NCBI GenBank assembly: GCA_023383735.1
Contig: JAHDYN010000045.1
Coordinates: 1,146 to 7,701 of the forward strand
Direction: 5' to 3'
Length of the DNA stretch: 6,556 bases
DNA from: Gammaproteobacteria bacterium
GTDB taxonomy: Bacteria > Pseudomonadota > Gammaproteobacteria > Steroidobacterales > GCA-2729495
In this document: positions 5,101-6,556 of the stretch, one piece after another
How positions within the stretch are numbered: the stretch's first letter is position 1
How the letters are laid out: the number at the start of each line of letters is the position of its first letter
Program-made: the position numbers and the translations under genes
Notes under the pieces: generated by a model
Told to the model about the DNA's origin: nothing
Seen by the model: only the letters and a program-made list of their open reading frames with translations
The model's database searches: none

Positions 5101-6556
5101 TGTGTGGCATCGTCGGTATCGTCAGTCATCAGCCGGTCAATCAGGGGCTGTATGACGCACTGATGGTCCTGCAGCATCGTGGCCAGGATGCGGCCGGGAT
5201 TGTCACCGACTGGAACGGCACGCTCTGTACGCGGAAGAAGAACGGTCTGGTCAGCGATGTCTTCATGCAGCGGCACATGGAGGAGTTGCGCGGCAACATC
5301 GGCATCGGTCACTGCCGCTATCCGACTGCAGGTACGCTCAAGTCCAGCGAGGCCCAGCCCTTTTACGTCAATTCGCCGTATGGCATCGCGCTGGCGCACA
5401 ACGGCAACCTGACCAACTCCGATGAGCTGAAGGCCCTGCTGGTTCAGCAGGACCGGCGCCACCTCAATACCGGTTCGGACACCGAAGCGCTGCTCAACGT
5501 GTTTGCCCACGAACTCCAGCAGCAGCCGGCAGACGAACTGACGCCGCAGGCGATCTTTGCGGCTGTATCTGCCGTCCATCGGCGTTGCCGTGGCGGCTAT
5601 GCGGTGGTGGCGCTGATCATCGGCTACGGCATCGTGGCTTTTCGCGATCCGCACGGCATACGCCCGGTCTGTCTCGGTCGTCGCGAGACGCCGGACGGTT
5701 CGGAGCACATGGTGGCGTCGGAAAGCGTGGCGATGGATGCGCTCGGTTTCAAGATGATGCGCGATATCCTGCCGGGCGAGGCGGTGATCATCGAGCGGGA
5801 CGGTACCCTGCACAGCCAGGTCTGCGATGTCCCGCGCAGTTACACGCCGTGCATCTTCGAGTATGTCTATTTCGCGCGGCCTGACTCCATCGTCGACCGC
5901 ATATCCGTTTACAAGGCGCGGCTGCGCATGGGCGAGCACCTTGCCGACAAGATCCTGCGTGAGCGTCCCGACCACGATATCGATGTGGTGATTCCGATTC
6001 CCGATTCAAGTCGCACCAGTGCGCTTGAGGTGGCTCACCGCCTTGGCGTCAAGTATCGCGAAGGCTTCATCAAGAACCGCTATATCGGCCGCACTTTCAT
6101 CATGCCTGGCCAGGAGATGCGCCGGCAGTCGGTGCGCCGCAAGCTGAATGCCATCGATCTCGAGTTTCGTGACAAGAACGTGCTGCTCGTCGACGATTCC
6201 GTGGTGCGTGGCACGACGTCACAGCAGATCATCGAAATGGCCCGGGAGGCAGGTGCACGGCGGGTCTATTTTGCTTCTGCCTCGCCACCGGTCCGTTTTC
6301 CGAACGTGTACGGCATCGACATGCCGGCCGCCAGCGAACTCGTGGCAAGCGGTCGCACCGAGCAGCAGGTGCAGGAGTTCATCGGCGCCGACTGGCTCGT
6401 GTATCAGGACCTGGACGACCTCATCAAGGCCGTCCATCATGATGATGCGGAGATCACCGAGTTCGATACCTCATGTTTTTCCGGACAGTACGTTACCGGG
6501 GATGTGAGTCCCGAGTATCTTTCCCGGCTCGAACAGCAGCGCAACGACCGGGCGAA
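5100..6556 (+). CDS. purF: Amidophosphoribosyltransferase PurF (3' end outside window)
   Basis: PurF catalyses the first committed step of purine synthesis: glutamine-derived ammonia displaces pyrophosphate from PRPP to give phosphoribosylamine, in the cytoplasm. The GTG at 5100 overlaps the cvpA TAG by one base. It places Cys2 directly after the initiator Met, where Met removal exposes the N-terminal nucleophile of the class II glutaminase. That domain also shows QHRGQDAAG (25-33), Arg73 in GHCRYPTAG, HNGNLTN with Asn101-Gly102, and Asp127. The C-terminal phosphoribosyltransferase half carries VVIPIPDSS, KNRYIGRTFIMPGQ and the PRPP-binding motif VLLVDDSVVRGTT (361-373). The frame is open for 485 codons to the window edge, against 505 in E. 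coli, so about 20 residues are missing. It follows the E. coli type closely along its length; I did not see the propeptide and iron-sulfur cysteine arrangement of Bacillus-type PurF. Purine-repressor control cannot be inferred. Confidence 0.98.
   Translation, partial: MCGIVGIVSHQPVNQGLYDALMVLQHRGQDAAGIVTDWNGTLCTRKKNGLVSDVFMQRHMEELRGNIGIGHCRYPTAGTLKSSEAQPFYVNSPYGIALAHNGNLTNSDELKALLVQQDRRHLNTGSDTEALLNVFAHELQQQPADELTPQAIFAAVSAVHRRCRGGYAVVALIIGYGIVAFRDPHGIRPVCLGRRETPDGSEHMVASESVAMDALGFKMMRDILPGEAVIIERDGTLHSQVCDVPRSYTPCIFEYVYFARPDSIVDRISVYKARLRMGEHLADKILRERPDHDIDVVIPIPDSSRTSALEVAHRLGVKYREGFIKNRYIGRTFIMPGQEMRRQSVRRKLNAIDLEFRDKNVLLVDDSVVRGTTSQQIIEMAREAGARRVYFASASPPVRFPNVYGIDMPAASELVASGRTEQQVQEFIGADWLVYQDLDDLIKAVHHDDAEITEFDTSCFSGQYVTGDVSPEYLSRLEQQRNDRA

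Noticed and set aside
5097..5975. 292-codon - strand open frame opposite purF
   Set aside because: The + strand here encodes PurF with intact active-site motifs, and the antisense product resembles nothing I recognise.

Overview
The window is a compact block of housekeeping genes, all on the + strand, from a GC-rich gammaproteobacterium. The order is fimV (3' part) - truA - accD - folC - SPOR/dedD-like - cvpA - purF (nearly complete). This order is the well-known gammaproteobacterial neighbourhood. E. coli has truA-dedA-accD-folC-dedD-cvpA-purF, and Pseudomonas has fimV-truA-trpF-accD-folC-SPOR-cvpA-purF. A FimV C-terminal domain, a PurF that follows E. coli PurF closely along its length, and a SPOR protein in the dedD position together place the organism in Gammaproteobacteria. 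The GC content looks to be in the low-to-mid 60s percent by eye. I cannot assign an order or genus. FimV argues for a non-enteric lineage.

Layout: positions 1-914 encode the acidic, repeat-rich C-terminal part of FimV, a polar/pilus assembly hub, ending in its conserved TPR-like domain. Positions 929-1735 are the tRNA pseudouridine synthase TruA. Positions 1760-2635 are the acetyl-CoA carboxylase beta subunit AccD. Positions 2641-3930 are the bifunctional folate enzyme FolC. Positions 3955-4593 are a membrane-anchored SPOR protein. Positions 4597-5100 are the four-helix membrane protein CvpA. Positions 5100-6556 are PurF, which runs off the window about 20 codons before its expected end.

Spacers are 14, 24, 5, 24 and 3 bases, and the last pair overlaps by one base, so about 99% of the window is coding. 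No gap is long enough to hold an RNA gene, and I see no terminator, mobile element or CRISPR array. The genes probably share one or two transcripts. They supply unrelated basic functions: tRNA modification, the first step of fatty acid synthesis, folate synthesis, septal peptidoglycan binding, and the first step of purine synthesis. Folate cofactors made through FolC feed later purine steps, and CvpA is a habitual purF neighbour.

Nothing here looks like an undescribed system. The points most worth a second look are the direct truA-accD junction with no trpF (or trpBA), the Pro-Thr-x-Glu repeats and GACGGC hexamer tract in fimV, a sigma-54-like sequence at the 3' end of folC, a five-proline run at the end of TruA, and the one-base stop/start overlap at cvpA-purF.
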